A DNA stretch of 64,000 bases. Source: Pseudomonadota bacterium. Lineage in GTDB: Bacteria > Pseudomonadota > Alphaproteobacteria > Dongiales > Dongiaceae. The position numbers and the translations under genes are program-made. Below, piece after piece: positions 18,379 through 26,305 of this stretch; position 1 is the stretch's first letter, and the number at the start of each line of letters is the position of its first letter. The stretch covers positions 702,313 through 766,312 of the forward strand of contig JAJYUT010000002.1 of NCBI GenBank assembly GCA_021792365.1, written 5' to 3'. Under the pieces are notes generated by a model. That model was not told the origin of the DNA, searched no databases, and saw only the letters and a list, made by a program, of their open reading frames with translations.

Positions 18379-18412
18379 GTCGCATCGGCCCGTACATGCA
18401 ATAGGTTTCGAC

Positions 18413-18744
18413 TTATCGCTGCCGGCCCGATCGTTCGCTCAGCCAGGTAGGTATCTGCTCGGACGAGGACCAGCCCCAGTCCGCAAGCATGTCGATCAGC
18501 GACTCAATGTCTGATCCGATCTTAACGGCTGAGAAGCCGTAGCCATTGGCCTGGAGGCCCCTGGCGTGAGGCCCAATGACGCTCCAATCCGGATCTGCAA
18601 TCATCCCGTTCCTGTCACCGAACTGTTTGACGTGCGCCGTCGCTCTGACGCATGTGCCGTCCGAGAGCTGACTTCGCAGGGAGCATCGACGCTGATGCCC
18701 AACTTCATCCCAACGTCCTTCCACGCCCTCACTTGATCCAGCAT
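18413..18744 (-). pseudogene. Small hypothetical gene interrupted by a one-base frameshift
   Basis: Two frames on the minus strand join into one plausible protein of about 110 residues. The first frame starts at an ATG at 18744 and reads MLDQVRAWKDVGMKLG to about APCEV. The second continues as QLSDGTCVRATAHVK, then FGDRNGMIADPDW, to the stop at 18413. The switch lies near 18668-18673 and looks like the loss of one base (GAAGT directly followed by CAGCTC). The start is only eight bases after the TetR stop, so it was probably part of that transcript. Alternatively, an ATG at 18724 gives an uninterrupted 103-residue frame, but its first 25 residues look like shadow sequence. I recognise no family. 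Confidence 0.5.
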
Positions 18745-18752
18745 CTTGGCTC

Positions 18753-19403
18753 TCAATAGTGTTTCGGAAACACGCTCTTCAGATGCGCGCGCATCAGGTC
18801 GACCGCACGCTCGCGGGTGACAAGGCCGAGCATGATGTTGATCCAGAGCCCGTCGCCCGCGGCCAGCAGGAACTGCCCGGCCTTCTCCGCATCGAGGTTC
18901 TTGTAGCGTCCTGACAGCGCGAGGGCGCGGCAGGCGCGCATCAGCGCCTCACCGTATTCCGCGTCGCTCTCGGTGCAGGCTTCCATGTATTTGGGGCGGA
19001 ACCGCGTCTCGCTCCAATAGGCGACCCACACCGAGATCCGCTCGTGGCGGCATACCTTCGGGTGGAACTGCGCCATGGTCACGGCTTCCAGCACGGCGGC
19101 GGGATCCTCCCCCGCCTTGTCGCGCGCCTCGTGCCAGACGTCCCGGAACTCGCCCGTCACCGCCCGCAGGGCCTCCAGCAGGAGCGTGTCCTTGCTGGCG
19201 AAATATTGGTTGACCGCGCCATTGGCCATGCCGGCCTCTTTCACCACGTCGGCAATGGTGGTCTCGCCGATGCCGTGCTGGCTGATGGCACGGATCGCGG
19301 CCTCGATAAGCTGCTCGCGCCGGATGTCGCGCACCGCCTTGCGGGCGACTTTCAAAGTATTGCGCTGTTTGCGGGGCTTCGACGAACGGTCTGGTTTCGG
19401 CAC
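18753..19403 (-). CDS. TetR-family regulator, BetI-like
   Basis: 216 residues: a basic N-terminal tail (about residues 1-25), then a TetR helix-turn-helix (REQLIEAAIRAISQHGIGETTIADVVKEAGMANGAVNQYFASKD region, residues about 29-75) and a helical ligand domain with HPKVCRHERISVWVAYWSE, a stretch characteristic of BetI relatives. BetI represses choline-to-betaine genes and responds to choline, but many BetI-like proteins control other amine pathways. No bet genes are here. The nearest candidates are the PfkB/aldolase and FAD/GcvT-like operons. Divergent from it lies a 430-base gap before the phasin gene. Confidence 0.85.
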   Translation of the reverse strand: MPKPDRSSKPRKQRNTLKVARKAVRDIRREQLIEAAIRAISQHGIGETTIADVVKEAGMANGAVNQYFASKDTLLLEALRAVTGEFRDVWHEARDKAGEDPAAVLEAVTMAQFHPKVCRHERISVWVAYWSETRFRPKYMEACTESDAEYGEALMRACRALALSGRYKNLDAEKAGQFLLAAGDGLWINIMLGLVTRERAVDLMRAHLKSVFPKHY

Positions 19404-19832
19404 GGGCGAGGCGACTCAAATTTCGGTCGCACACCATAACGATTCCATTTGCCCCAGGCCAGGGACGGAATCTTCATGCGGTCTCGGATCAACCGCGCAG
19501 AACGGATTGAAGCGGCTCGAATCCCTCATCCCCAGCAGCGTGTCATCGCGCGCTCGACCGCGCTGTCATCACGGATTCACAGGGGATGCGCAAATTTGGA
19601 CTCGCGCGATCCATTATGGTTCGGATAGCATGAGTTGGTTCCGCACGACGAGACGAGCAATATATTCGGCGCTTCGCGTCTTTGGCCGCGACATACTTTC
19701 GCGACGGCCGGGGCGGACGGCAGCACGCAACGACGTGCCAAAGCTGACAGATGATGCCGCGCGGTCGGAGAGCGGGCCAAGCGACGGTGCAGTTGACCGG
19801 ACACGGTCGGGATGTTTTCTGTTTGGGAGGTA
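19404..19832. other. Gap upstream of the phasin gene
   Basis: A 429-base stretch between the divergent TetR and phasin genes. I see no recognised gene apart from a weak 67-codon frame at 19630-19833 listed separately. It presumably holds promoters for both flanking genes. A TTGACC-N17-TTTCTG arrangement close to the phasin start (about 19793-19821) is possible but weak. Confidence 0.5.
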
Positions 19833-19833
19833 A
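19630..19833 (+). CDS. Possible 67-residue basic small protein coupled to the phasin gene
   Basis: An ATG at 19630 opens a 67-codon frame beginning MSWFRTTRRAIYSALRVFGR, a basic and amphipathic start. Its TAA stop overlaps the first ATG of the phasin gene (TAATG), and the phasin ribosome site GGGAGG lies inside its last codons. The coupling geometry is the main support; codon use is not distinctive and I recognise no family. It may equally be untranslated leader. Confidence 0.25.
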   Translation: MSWFRTTRRAIYSALRVFGRDILSRRPGRTAARNDVPKLTDDAARSESGPSDGAVDRTRSGCFLFGR

Positions 19834-19835
19834 TG

Positions 19836-20252
19836 ATGCGGAAAGCCGAGAGAGCAGCGGCGCGCGGCGCTGACGACATTCAGGCGCAATTGAGTGAGGC
19901 ATGGTCGCAACAATTCAGCCGCTCGGGCGAGACATATGGCCGCCTGTTCGCTGCGATGCGCGATGAATTCGCGAGCTTCGTGCAGCGCCGGCTGGACGCC
20001 AACCTGACGACCATGCGCGAGTGGTCAGAGTGCCGCAGCTTCAACGATGCCTTCGCCTTGCAGCAGCGCTGGGTCGAGCGTGCCGTCGAGCAGTATATCG
20101 ACCAGGGCAACCGCGTCATGGAGACCTGCCGCCTCGCGGCCGGCGACATGACGGAGACGACAGCGCCTAAGGCCGAAAGCGAGCGGCCGACACCGGAGCG
20201 CAGGACCGCCGCCCACCGGCATGCCGAGCCGGATATCAAGCAGGCGGCCTAG
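19836..20252 (+). CDS. Phasin-family protein
   Basis: A 138-residue, strongly helical, Cys-poor protein. The central QQFSRSGETYGRLFAAMRDEF and RWVERAVEQYIDQGNRVME segments resemble phasins, which coat polyhydroxyalkanoate granules through amphipathic helices. The C-terminal 30 residues are hydrophilic and probably disordered. Two ATGs are adjacent (19833 and 19836). The second is preferred because GGGAGG at 19825-19830 is then five bases away rather than two. A strong bidirectional terminator follows. Confidence 0.62.
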   Translation: MRKAERAAARGADDIQAQLSEAWSQQFSRSGETYGRLFAAMRDEFASFVQRRLDANLTTMREWSECRSFNDAFALQQRWVERAVEQYIDQGNRVMETCRLAAGDMTETTAPKAESERPTPERRTAAHRHAEPDIKQAA

Positions 20253-20272
20253 CCCAATCCTGCATCGAGGCG

Positions 20273-20299
20273 CCCCTCCTCCGGCCTCCGGAGGAGGGG
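20273..20299. terminator. Bidirectional hairpin terminator between phasin and cupin genes
   Basis: CCCCTCCTCCGG pairs perfectly with CCGGAGGAGGGG around a CCT loop, a 12-base stem midway between two convergent genes (stops at 20252 and 20307). It is followed by TTGCTTCT on the plus strand, a modest T-rich tail. Confidence 0.75.
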
Positions 20300-20306
20300 T
20301 TGCTTC

Positions 20307-20642
20307 TCAGTCCTTCGGGCGCCACTCGAACACGGCCAGCAAGCAGCCGGTTTCCGTGCGCGAGGAATGGTGGGTGCCGGGCACGAACGAGACGAAGTCG
20401 CCCGTCTTGAACACCGTGCCGTCGGAGTCGATCAACTCGCCTTCCAGGATCAGGAACTCCTCGTAGCCCGGGTGATCGTGCGCGATGGTCTGCGCGCCCG
20501 GCTGCATGCGCATGAAGTAGCTGCCGACCCCCGTCTCCTTGCGGTAGCTGATCGGCAGCCAGGACATTTCGGGCTGCAATGGCCCATCGAGGTCATAGGG
20601 CTTAAAGGGTGTGCTAGCGATCGCGGTGATGCTGCGGCTCAT
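20307..20642 (-). CDS. Cupin-domain protein (ChrR-like)
   Basis: A 111-residue single cupin barrel. Motif 1 is near PGAQTIAHDHPGYEEFLILEGE (two His, then Glu) and motif 2 is GDFVSFVPGTHHSSRTETG, so the metal-site residues are present. The opening sequence (SWLPISYRKETGVGSYFMRMQPG) resembles ChrR/anti-sigma-type cupins that bind zinc or sense stress, but there is no sigma factor gene. Its start lies 29 bases inside the 3' end of the histidine kinase gene on the same strand, so the two are translated from one transcript. Confidence 0.8.
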   Translation of the reverse strand: MSRSITAIASTPFKPYDLDGPLQPEMSWLPISYRKETGVGSYFMRMQPGAQTIAHDHPGYEEFLILEGELIDSDGTVFKTGDFVSFVPGTHHSSRTETGCLLAVFEWRPKD

Positions 20643-21894
20643 CTTCGCTGTCCCCGTTGATGGCCCGCGCGGCGGGCAAGGTCACGGTGACAGTAGTGCC
20701 GATTCCGGGCGTCGAGTCGATCCTCAAGTCGCCGCCATGCAACTCCGCCAGGTGCTTGCTGATGGGCAGGCCGAGGCCGGTTCCGCCCTTGGCGCGGGTG
20801 GAGCTGTGGTCGATCTGGAAAAACGGCTGGAACACCTTGGTCATGGCCGATGGGTGAATGCCGACGCCGGTATCGGCGACGATCAGCTCGATATCTCCGC
20901 GTAACGTCCGGCCAGCCGCGATCGAGACCCTGCCGCCGGCCGGAGTGAATTTGACGGCGTTGGAGAGGAGGTTCAGCAGGATCTGCTTGAGGGCGCGCTG
21001 GTCTCCGCGCAGCTTGACCGGTCGCGCCAGTTGGCTGGTCAGGACAATCCCGCCGTGTTCCGCGCGCCCTGCCACCATGGTGCGGCAGCTTTCAACCACC
21101 CGGCCCACATCGACGATCTCCTCCGCCAGCTTCAGCTTGCCCGCCTCCAGCTTCGACATCTCGAGGATGTCGGTGATGATGGCCAGCAGCATCTCGCCGC
21201 TGTCGTAGATGTTGGCGGCGTATTCGCTATAGCGCGCGCTGTCCTCCCCGAAGTGGCGGTCGCGGATCACCTGCGAGAAGCCGAGGATCGCGTTCAGCGG
21301 CGTGCGCAGTTCGTGGCTCATATTGGCGAGGAACTCGGACTTCGCGCGGCTGGCCTGCTCCGCCTCGTTCTTCGCCTTGGTCAGGGTCATCTCCAACTGG
21401 TGCTGGTCGGTGATGTCGAATCCGATGCAGACGATCAGCGCGAGGCCGCCTTCTGGGTCCGGCAGCGCCACGTTCGACCAGCGCAGCAGGCGTCGGGTGC
21501 CGTCCTTGTGCACCCACGGATTGACGTTGATCAGGGGAAAGTTCTCGAGGCGGCTGTTGGCGAGGATGCTCATGACACGCCGGTAGTCGTCGCCCGGAAT
21601 GACGTGGCGCCAGGTCTCCGGGTCCAGCATCTCCTCGTACGAGAAGCCGCTGATGCGCTCCGCGCCTTTGTTGGCGCGGATGAGCTTGCCGTCCGCGTCA
21701 TACACGGTGATCGCCGCGTCGACATGATCGATGATGAGGTTGACCAGGGCGTCCTGGCTCACGCTCCGGCCGCGTGCCTTGGCCGGAATCGCCACGGCCT
21801 GGTGTTCGCGCGGCGAGAAGAGCTGAAGGCCCGTCGCGCGGACCCTCTGCCACAGGTTCATCCTGCGTTCGATGTGCGATAGTTCGATTGCCAC
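20614..21894 (-). CDS. PAS-domain sensor histidine kinase
   Basis: 426 residues, no clear membrane helix, hence cytoplasmic. A PAS domain (about 48-165: HVDAAITVYDADGKLIRANKGAERISGFS) and a short coil precede HisKA with the phosphoacceptor H194 (NMSHELRTPLNAILGF). The HATPase domain follows, with N, G1 (DTGVGI) and G2 (KGGTGLGLPISKHLAE) boxes. It should autophosphorylate in response to a small ligand, redox state or light read by PAS, but no response regulator is adjacent, so it is an orphan. A ChrR-like cupin gene overlaps its end and may be part of the same signalling unit. Confidence 0.92.
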   Translation of the reverse strand: MAIELSHIERRMNLWQRVRATGLQLFSPREHQAVAIPAKARGRSVSQDALVNLIIDHVDAAITVYDADGKLIRANKGAERISGFSYEEMLDPETWRHVIPGDDYRRVMSILANSRLENFPLINVNPWVHKDGTRRLLRWSNVALPDPEGGLALIVCIGFDITDQHQLEMTLTKAKNEAEQASRAKSEFLANMSHELRTPLNAILGFSQVIRDRHFGEDSARYSEYAANIYDSGEMLLAIITDILEMSKLEAGKLKLAEEIVDVGRVVESCRTMVAGRAEHGGIVLTSQLARPVKLRGDQRALKQILLNLLSNAVKFTPAGGRVSIAAGRTLRGDIELIVADTGVGIHPSAMTKVFQPFFQIDHSSTRAKGGTGLGLPISKHLAELHGGDLRIDSTPGIGTTVTVTLPAARAINGDSEDEPQHHRDR

Positions 21895-21966
21895 AGCCCG
21901 CCTCGGTCCGCGCCGGCGCTTTACCCCCGAAGACAGCCGGCGATCAGCACCAAGTTGAGCATTGCA

Positions 21967-21988
21967 GCGGTTAAGAAAGCATAACCGC
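21967..21988. promoter_or_regulatory. Inverted repeat upstream of the PAS kinase
   Basis: GCGGTTA at 21967-21973 and TAACCGC at 21982-21988 form a perfect seven-base repeat with an eight-base spacer, about 75 bases upstream of the kinase start. It could be a regulator site or a transcript stem; nothing in the sequence decides. Confidence 0.35.
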
Positions 21989-22043
21989 GGCAGGACGTTA
22001 CACCTAATGATGTGATGAAGGACCGCCTGGCGGTTGGCAGATC

Positions 22044-22085
22044 ACGCGTGCTGTGCCTCGCCGTCCGGCAAGACACAGCACGCGT
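22044..22085. terminator. Long stem-loop downstream of the binding-protein gene
   Basis: ACGCGTGCTGTG at 22044-22055 pairs perfectly with CACAGCACGCGT at 22074-22085, with a partly paired 18-base interior. It starts 23 bases after the stop of the ABC binding-protein gene on the minus strand. No T tract follows, so it may end or stabilise that transcript. Confidence 0.5.
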
Positions 22086-22107
22086 CGGCAACGGCCGGGA
22101 ACGCGCG

Positions 22108-23211
22108 CTACAGCGCTTTGCATTCCTCCCAGAGCTTCACGTATTTGCCTTCACGCTCGGCCTCGACCGGCTGGAAGAAGATGCCGTTCGCCAGGTGCTT
22201 GACCGGGTCGGTCACGCCCAGGGCCGCCACATGCTCCGGAGCCGCGATCTCGAACGCCTTGCGGTTGCTGTGGCCGTAGCCGGTGGTCTCGATCAGGTAC
22301 TTCCCGGTCTCCGGCGATATCCACGCATCGATGAAGTCGTACGCGGCCGCCTGGTCGCCCTTGCCGACGTTGAGCAGGGTGAGACCGCAGAGCCAGGTGA
22401 AGATGCCTTCCTTCGGCACCGCATATTTCACCGGCACGCCTTCGGCGCCCAGGGTCTTGACCGTCTCGTTCCAGGCATAGCCGGCGACGATCTCGCCGGA
22501 GGCGAGCGCCTGGTTGAGCTCGGTCGGATCGCTCCATATGAATCGGCAGTTCTTCACCAGCTTCTGCACCAGCGGCTTGGTGGCGGCGATCTCCTCGTCG
22601 GACATTTCCCAGATCTTTTGCGCCGAGTAGCCGAGCATTCGGCCTGCGATCGAAACCGCCACTTCGCTGTCGGTGAAGGCGAGCTTGCCGGAATATTTGT
22701 CTCCAAAGAAGATGCCCCAGGATTCGCCATCCTCTCCTTCGACCAAGTCGCTGCGATAGGCGATGCTGGAATTGCCCCAGTCCGCCGGCGCCATGACAAC
22801 GTTCCCATCGACGACCACGCCCTGCGCAGTCTGCAGCGCGGGGATCACATCCGGCCAATTGCTGAGGCGCGATGTGTCGATCGGCGTGGTCAGCTTCGCC
22901 TCGGTGAAGCGCACCACCGAATAGGTGCAGGGATGCATGATGTCGGCATTGAATCCTGCGCGGACCTTCTGCACCGCTTCCGTTTCGTTGGCGAAGATCG
23001 AGAAGCTGGGCGGGCTGCCATGCTTAGCGACATAGGAGCCGAAGTGATCCGGCGTGTCGTAGCCGGCCCATTCCAGGCAAACCAGCGGATCCGCCTTGGC
23101 GACGCGCGACATCACCGTCAGGCCGACGCCGAAGGCGCCGGCGCCTGCCATCATCTGGCGCCGGGTCAGCTTGCCTTGCGCCATGCGGTCGACGAACTTG
23201 ATCCGATTCAT
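22108..23211 (-). CDS. ABC transporter binding protein, spermidine/putrescine (PotD/PotF) type
   Basis: A 367-residue protein with a twin-arginine-like signal (KLTRRQMMAGAGAFGVG) ending near the AKA site at residues 38-40, so it is exported, possibly folded. The mature part begins LVCLEWAGYDTP and has NETEAVQKVRAGFNADIMHPCTY, then WGNSSIAYRSDLV, as in polyamine/opine binding proteins. It should bind a small cationic or amine-containing solute. It is divergent from the genes for its presumed permeases and ATPase across 196 bases, an unusual split that allows separate control of the abundant binding protein. Confidence 0.9.
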   Translation of the reverse strand: MNRIKFVDRMAQGKLTRRQMMAGAGAFGVGLTVMSRVAKADPLVCLEWAGYDTPDHFGSYVAKHGSPPSFSIFANETEAVQKVRAGFNADIMHPCTYSVVRFTEAKLTTPIDTSRLSNWPDVIPALQTAQGVVVDGNVVMAPADWGNSSIAYRSDLVEGEDGESWGIFFGDKYSGKLAFTDSEVAVSIAGRMLGYSAQKIWEMSDEEIAATKPLVQKLVKNCRFIWSDPTELNQALASGEIVAGYAWNETVKTLGAEGVPVKYAVPKEGIFTWLCGLTLLNVGKGDQAAAYDFIDAWISPETGKYLIETTGYGHSNRKAFEIAAPEHVAALGVTDPVKHLANGIFFQPVEAEREGKYVKLWEECKAL

Positions 23212-23316
23212 GGTGTCTCTCCCTGTCCCGTTGTGTTTTATTTGGATCGCATCCCGCGAGAATTGGGCGCCAGATTCTGTGCGAATGTCAATGCCATGAA
23301 CTCTCGTTCACGAAAG

Positions 23317-23345
23317 TTGACAGCATGGAACGCCACGTATCTATT
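23317..23345 (+). promoter_or_regulatory. Possible sigma-70 promoter of the permease operon
   Basis: A perfect TTGACA at 23317-23322 is followed after 17 bases by TCTATT at 23340-23345, a weak -10. It lies about 60 bases upstream of the first permease start. Confidence 0.3.
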
Positions 23346-23407
23346 TCTCGCACCGGGATCGGACGCTGGCCGACAGAAAGCCGGCGCCGCACACAGGGGG
23401 CGTGAGA

Positions 23408-24394
23408 ATGGCAGTTGCCGAGCCCGGCCAAAAGCTGGGATGGACGGCGCCAGGTGGCCAGTGGACGCGATGGCTGCGCCAGCATGAATGGGCGCGCGGC
23501 TATCTGCTGATGTCGCCCACCATTCTTGTCATGCTGGCAATGATGATCGCGCCGATGGTGGCGCTGGTCGTGATGAGCTTCTGGACTCAGCACATACTGG
23601 AGATCGACCGCACCCCCACTCTCACCAATTACTGGCACCTGATCGAGCCGGTCGCGGCGGACGAGGAGGTCGCCCATTGGCTGGGCATTCCGTTCCCGTT
23701 CAAGCGCGCCGTCTACATCATCCTGCTGATCAAATCGATCCTGATGTCGCTGACGGCCACGATCGCGGTCATCCTGCTCGCCTATCCGATGGCGTACTTC
23801 CTCGCCTTCCGCGTCAAGCGGCACAAGATGATCTGGCTGATGGCGATCACCCTGCCCTTCTGGACCAGCTACCTGCTGCGAGTGTTCGCCTGGAAGCTGA
23901 TGCTCGGCTTCGGCGGCGTCATCAATTCCGGCTTGATGAAGCTGGGCCTGATCGAGGAGCCGCTCGCGTTCCTGCTGTACAATCCCGTAGCCGTGGTCAT
24001 CACGCTCGCCCATGCCTGGGTCGCCTTCGCCATCCTGCCGATCTACGTTTCCCTGGAGAAGATCGACCGGTCGCTGCTGGAGGCCGCCAGCGACCTGGGT
24101 GATCGGCCGATGGCGCGATTCCTCCGCGTGACCCTGCCGCTCTCGGCGCCGGGGGTGATCGCGTCCTCGCTCCTGGTCTTCATCCCCACTGTCGGCGACT
24201 ATGTCACGCCGACGCTCGTCGGCGGCCCCACCGGCATCATGATCGGCAATTCGATCCAGTCGCTGTTCGGGAAGGTGAACGACATCCCGCTCGGCTCGGC
24301 CTTGTCTCTGGTGACGATGCTCACGGTTACGCTGCTGGTGTGCCTGTTCCTATGGGCCGTGGGATACCGCAAGATGCAGCGGAGGGCCGCCTGA
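23408..24394 (+). CDS. ABC transporter permease, PotB-like
   Basis: A 328-residue inner-membrane protein with about six helices (LLMSPTILVMLAMMIAPMVALVVM is within the first). The cytoplasmic EAA loop reads LLEAASDLGDRPMARFLRVTLPLSAPG and contacts the ATPase. It belongs to the PotB/PotH class. An in-frame GTG six bases upstream is possible; the ATG at 23408 follows a G-rich site at about 23395. The next permease start overlaps its stop by one base (TGATG). Confidence 0.92.
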   Translation: MAVAEPGQKLGWTAPGGQWTRWLRQHEWARGYLLMSPTILVMLAMMIAPMVALVVMSFWTQHILEIDRTPTLTNYWHLIEPVAADEEVAHWLGIPFPFKRAVYIILLIKSILMSLTATIAVILLAYPMAYFLAFRVKRHKMIWLMAITLPFWTSYLLRVFAWKLMLGFGGVINSGLMKLGLIEEPLAFLLYNPVAVVITLAHAWVAFAILPIYVSLEKIDRSLLEAASDLGDRPMARFLRVTLPLSAPGVIASSLLVFIPTVGDYVTPTLVGGPTGIMIGNSIQSLFGKVNDIPLGSALSLVTMLTVTLLVCLFLWAVGYRKMQRRAA

Positions 24395-25200
24395 TGATGC
24401 GGCTCCGGATCGATCCGTCGACGGCCTATGCGGTGTTCTTCATTGTCTTCCTCTATTTCCCGGTCCTGCTGATCCCGCTGTTCTCCTTCAACGACAGCAC
24501 GGTCGCCACCTTTCCGATGAAGGGCTTCACGCTCGAGGGCTATCGCCGGATGGCCGCCGACGCCTCGCTGATCAACGCGCTCAAGAACAGCTTCATGGTC
24601 GGCATCGGCGTATCGGTCGTCAGCACGGCGCTCGGCCTCCTGGCGGCGATGGGCGCGACGCGCTATGCGCTTCCGGGCAAGGGGCCGGTGATGGGCACCG
24701 TCATGCTTCCGCTGGTGGTGCCGAGCCTCATCCTCGCCATCGCGCTGCTGGTCATCATGCGCCAGGTGTTCGACATCCCGCTGACCTTGTGGACGGTCGC
24801 GGCCGGGCACGTCCTGGTCTGCGTGCCGTTCTCGATGCTGGTGCTGATCTCGCGCCTCGAGGGTTTCGACAAGGGACTGGAGGAGGCGTCGAACGATCTT
24901 GGCGAGAATGCATGGATGACGTTCTGGCGCGTGACCTTTCCGATCGCCTTGCCCGGCATCGTCGCCAGCCTGCTGATGTGCTTCACCATCTCGTTCGACG
25001 AGTTCGTGATGGCGTTCTTCCTGAGCGGCACCGACCAGACGCTGCCGGTATTCCTCTACAGCCAATTGCGGTTTCCGCAGCGGCTGCCGCCGACCCTGGC
25101 GCTCGGCACCTCCATCCTCGCCGTGTCGATCGTCATCGTGCTGGTGTCGGAGTGGCTGCGCCGCTTCGGCGTCCAAAGCAACAAGCCGGGAGCTTTCTGA
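24394..25200 (+). CDS. ABC transporter permease, PotC-like
   Basis: 268 residues, six predicted helices, with the EAA loop GLEEASNDLGENAWMTFWRVTFPIALPG. It is of the PotC/PotI class, so with PotB-like it forms a heterodimeric channel. The start is fixed by coupling (TGATG at 24392-24396). An alternative ATG three bases later is equivalent. It ends four bases before the ATPase gene. Confidence 0.93.
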   Translation: MMRLRIDPSTAYAVFFIVFLYFPVLLIPLFSFNDSTVATFPMKGFTLEGYRRMAADASLINALKNSFMVGIGVSVVSTALGLLAAMGATRYALPGKGPVMGTVMLPLVVPSLILAIALLVIMRQVFDIPLTLWTVAAGHVLVCVPFSMLVLISRLEGFDKGLEEASNDLGENAWMTFWRVTFPIALPGIVASLLMCFTISFDEFVMAFFLSGTDQTLPVFLYSQLRFPQRLPPTLALGTSILAVSIVIVLVSEWLRRFGVQSNKPGAF

Positions 25201-25204
25201 GCCC

Positions 25205-26305
25205 ATGACGCAGGCCGACAGCATCATCTCGATTCAGAGCGTCTCGAAGCATTTCGGGCCGGTGAAGGCGGTCGACGAGGTGTCGTTCGACATCCGGCGC
25301 GGCGAGTTCTTCTCCCTGCTGGGTCCGTCCGGCTGCGGCAAGACCACGCTGCTGCGCATCCTGGCCGGCTTCGAACTGCCGAGTTCGGGCGAGGTGGAGA
25401 TCGACGGCCAGCCGATGTCGCCGGTGCCGCCGCATGCCCGGCCGACGAACATGGTGTTCCAGAACTATGCCATCTTCCCGCACCTCAACGTCGGCGAGAA
25501 CATCGCCTATGGCCTGCGCAAGCGGAAGCTTGGCAGGGCGGAGACCGCGCACACCGTCGAGCAGGCGCTGGACCTCATCAAGATGCCCGGCTATGGGGAG
25601 CGGCGGTCCGATCAGCTTTCCGGCGGCCAGCGGCAGCGCGTGGCGCTCGCCCGCGCGCTGGTCTGCCAACCCAAGGTGCTGCTGCTCGATGAGCCGCTGG
25701 GCGCGCTCGACAAGAAGCTGCGGGAGGAGATGCAGATCGAACTACGCCAGATCCAGCGCACCGTCGGGATCACCTTCGTGTTCGTCACGCACGACCAGGA
25801 GGAGGCGCTGACCCTCTCCGACCGCATCGCGGTCATGTCGCGCGGCAAGGTGCTGCAGATCGACCATTCGACCCGGCTGTACGAAGCGCCGAACTGCCGC
25901 GAGGTCGCGGAATTCATCGGCACCATGAATATCCTGCCCGGCACCGTCCGCGACATCGCGCAGGGCCGGGCAAATGTCGCGGCCGGCGCGCATGGCGCGT
26001 TCGAGGCGCGCGTCGAAGGCAACATACCGCATGCCGGCGCGCCGGTGCTGATCGCCATCCGGCCCGAGAAGCTGCAGATCTCGTGGGAGCGGCCGGCCCT
26101 CAGCGTCAACACCCTGGCCGGACAGGTGGGCGCCGTCGCGTATTTCGGCGACCGCAGCCATTTCTACGTGAACGTCGAAGGCTGCGAGAAGCCGCTGGCG
26201 GTCGCGCTGCAGAACGGCGAGCGCCGGATCGACGGAGGCGACCCGGTCGGTAAGCCGGTCTGGCTGAGCTGGGAGCCGGATGCGGCCGTCCTGCTGCCGG
26301 CCTAG
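25205..26305 (+). CDS. ABC transporter ATP-binding protein, PotA-like
   Basis: 366 residues. The nucleotide-binding domain has Walker A GPSGCGKTT, Q-loop VFQNYAIFPHL, signature LSGGQRQRVALARAL, Walker B VLLLDEPLGALD and the switch His in FVTHDQEEAL. A C-terminal TOBE-type regulatory domain (about residues 245-360) completes the PotA/FbpC class. It powers uptake through the two permeases upstream. Its TAG stop shares the CTAG at 26302-26305 with the stop of the convergent aminotransferase gene. Confidence 0.95.
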   Translation: MTQADSIISIQSVSKHFGPVKAVDEVSFDIRRGEFFSLLGPSGCGKTTLLRILAGFELPSSGEVEIDGQPMSPVPPHARPTNMVFQNYAIFPHLNVGENIAYGLRKRKLGRAETAHTVEQALDLIKMPGYGERRSDQLSGGQRQRVALARALVCQPKVLLLDEPLGALDKKLREEMQIELRQIQRTVGITFVFVTHDQEEALTLSDRIAVMSRGKVLQIDHSTRLYEAPNCREVAEFIGTMNILPGTVRDIAQGRANVAAGAHGAFEARVEGNIPHAGAPVLIAIRPEKLQISWERPALSVNTLAGQVGAVAYFGDRSHFYVNVEGCEKPLAVALQNGERRIDGGDPVGKPVWLSWEPDAAVLLPA

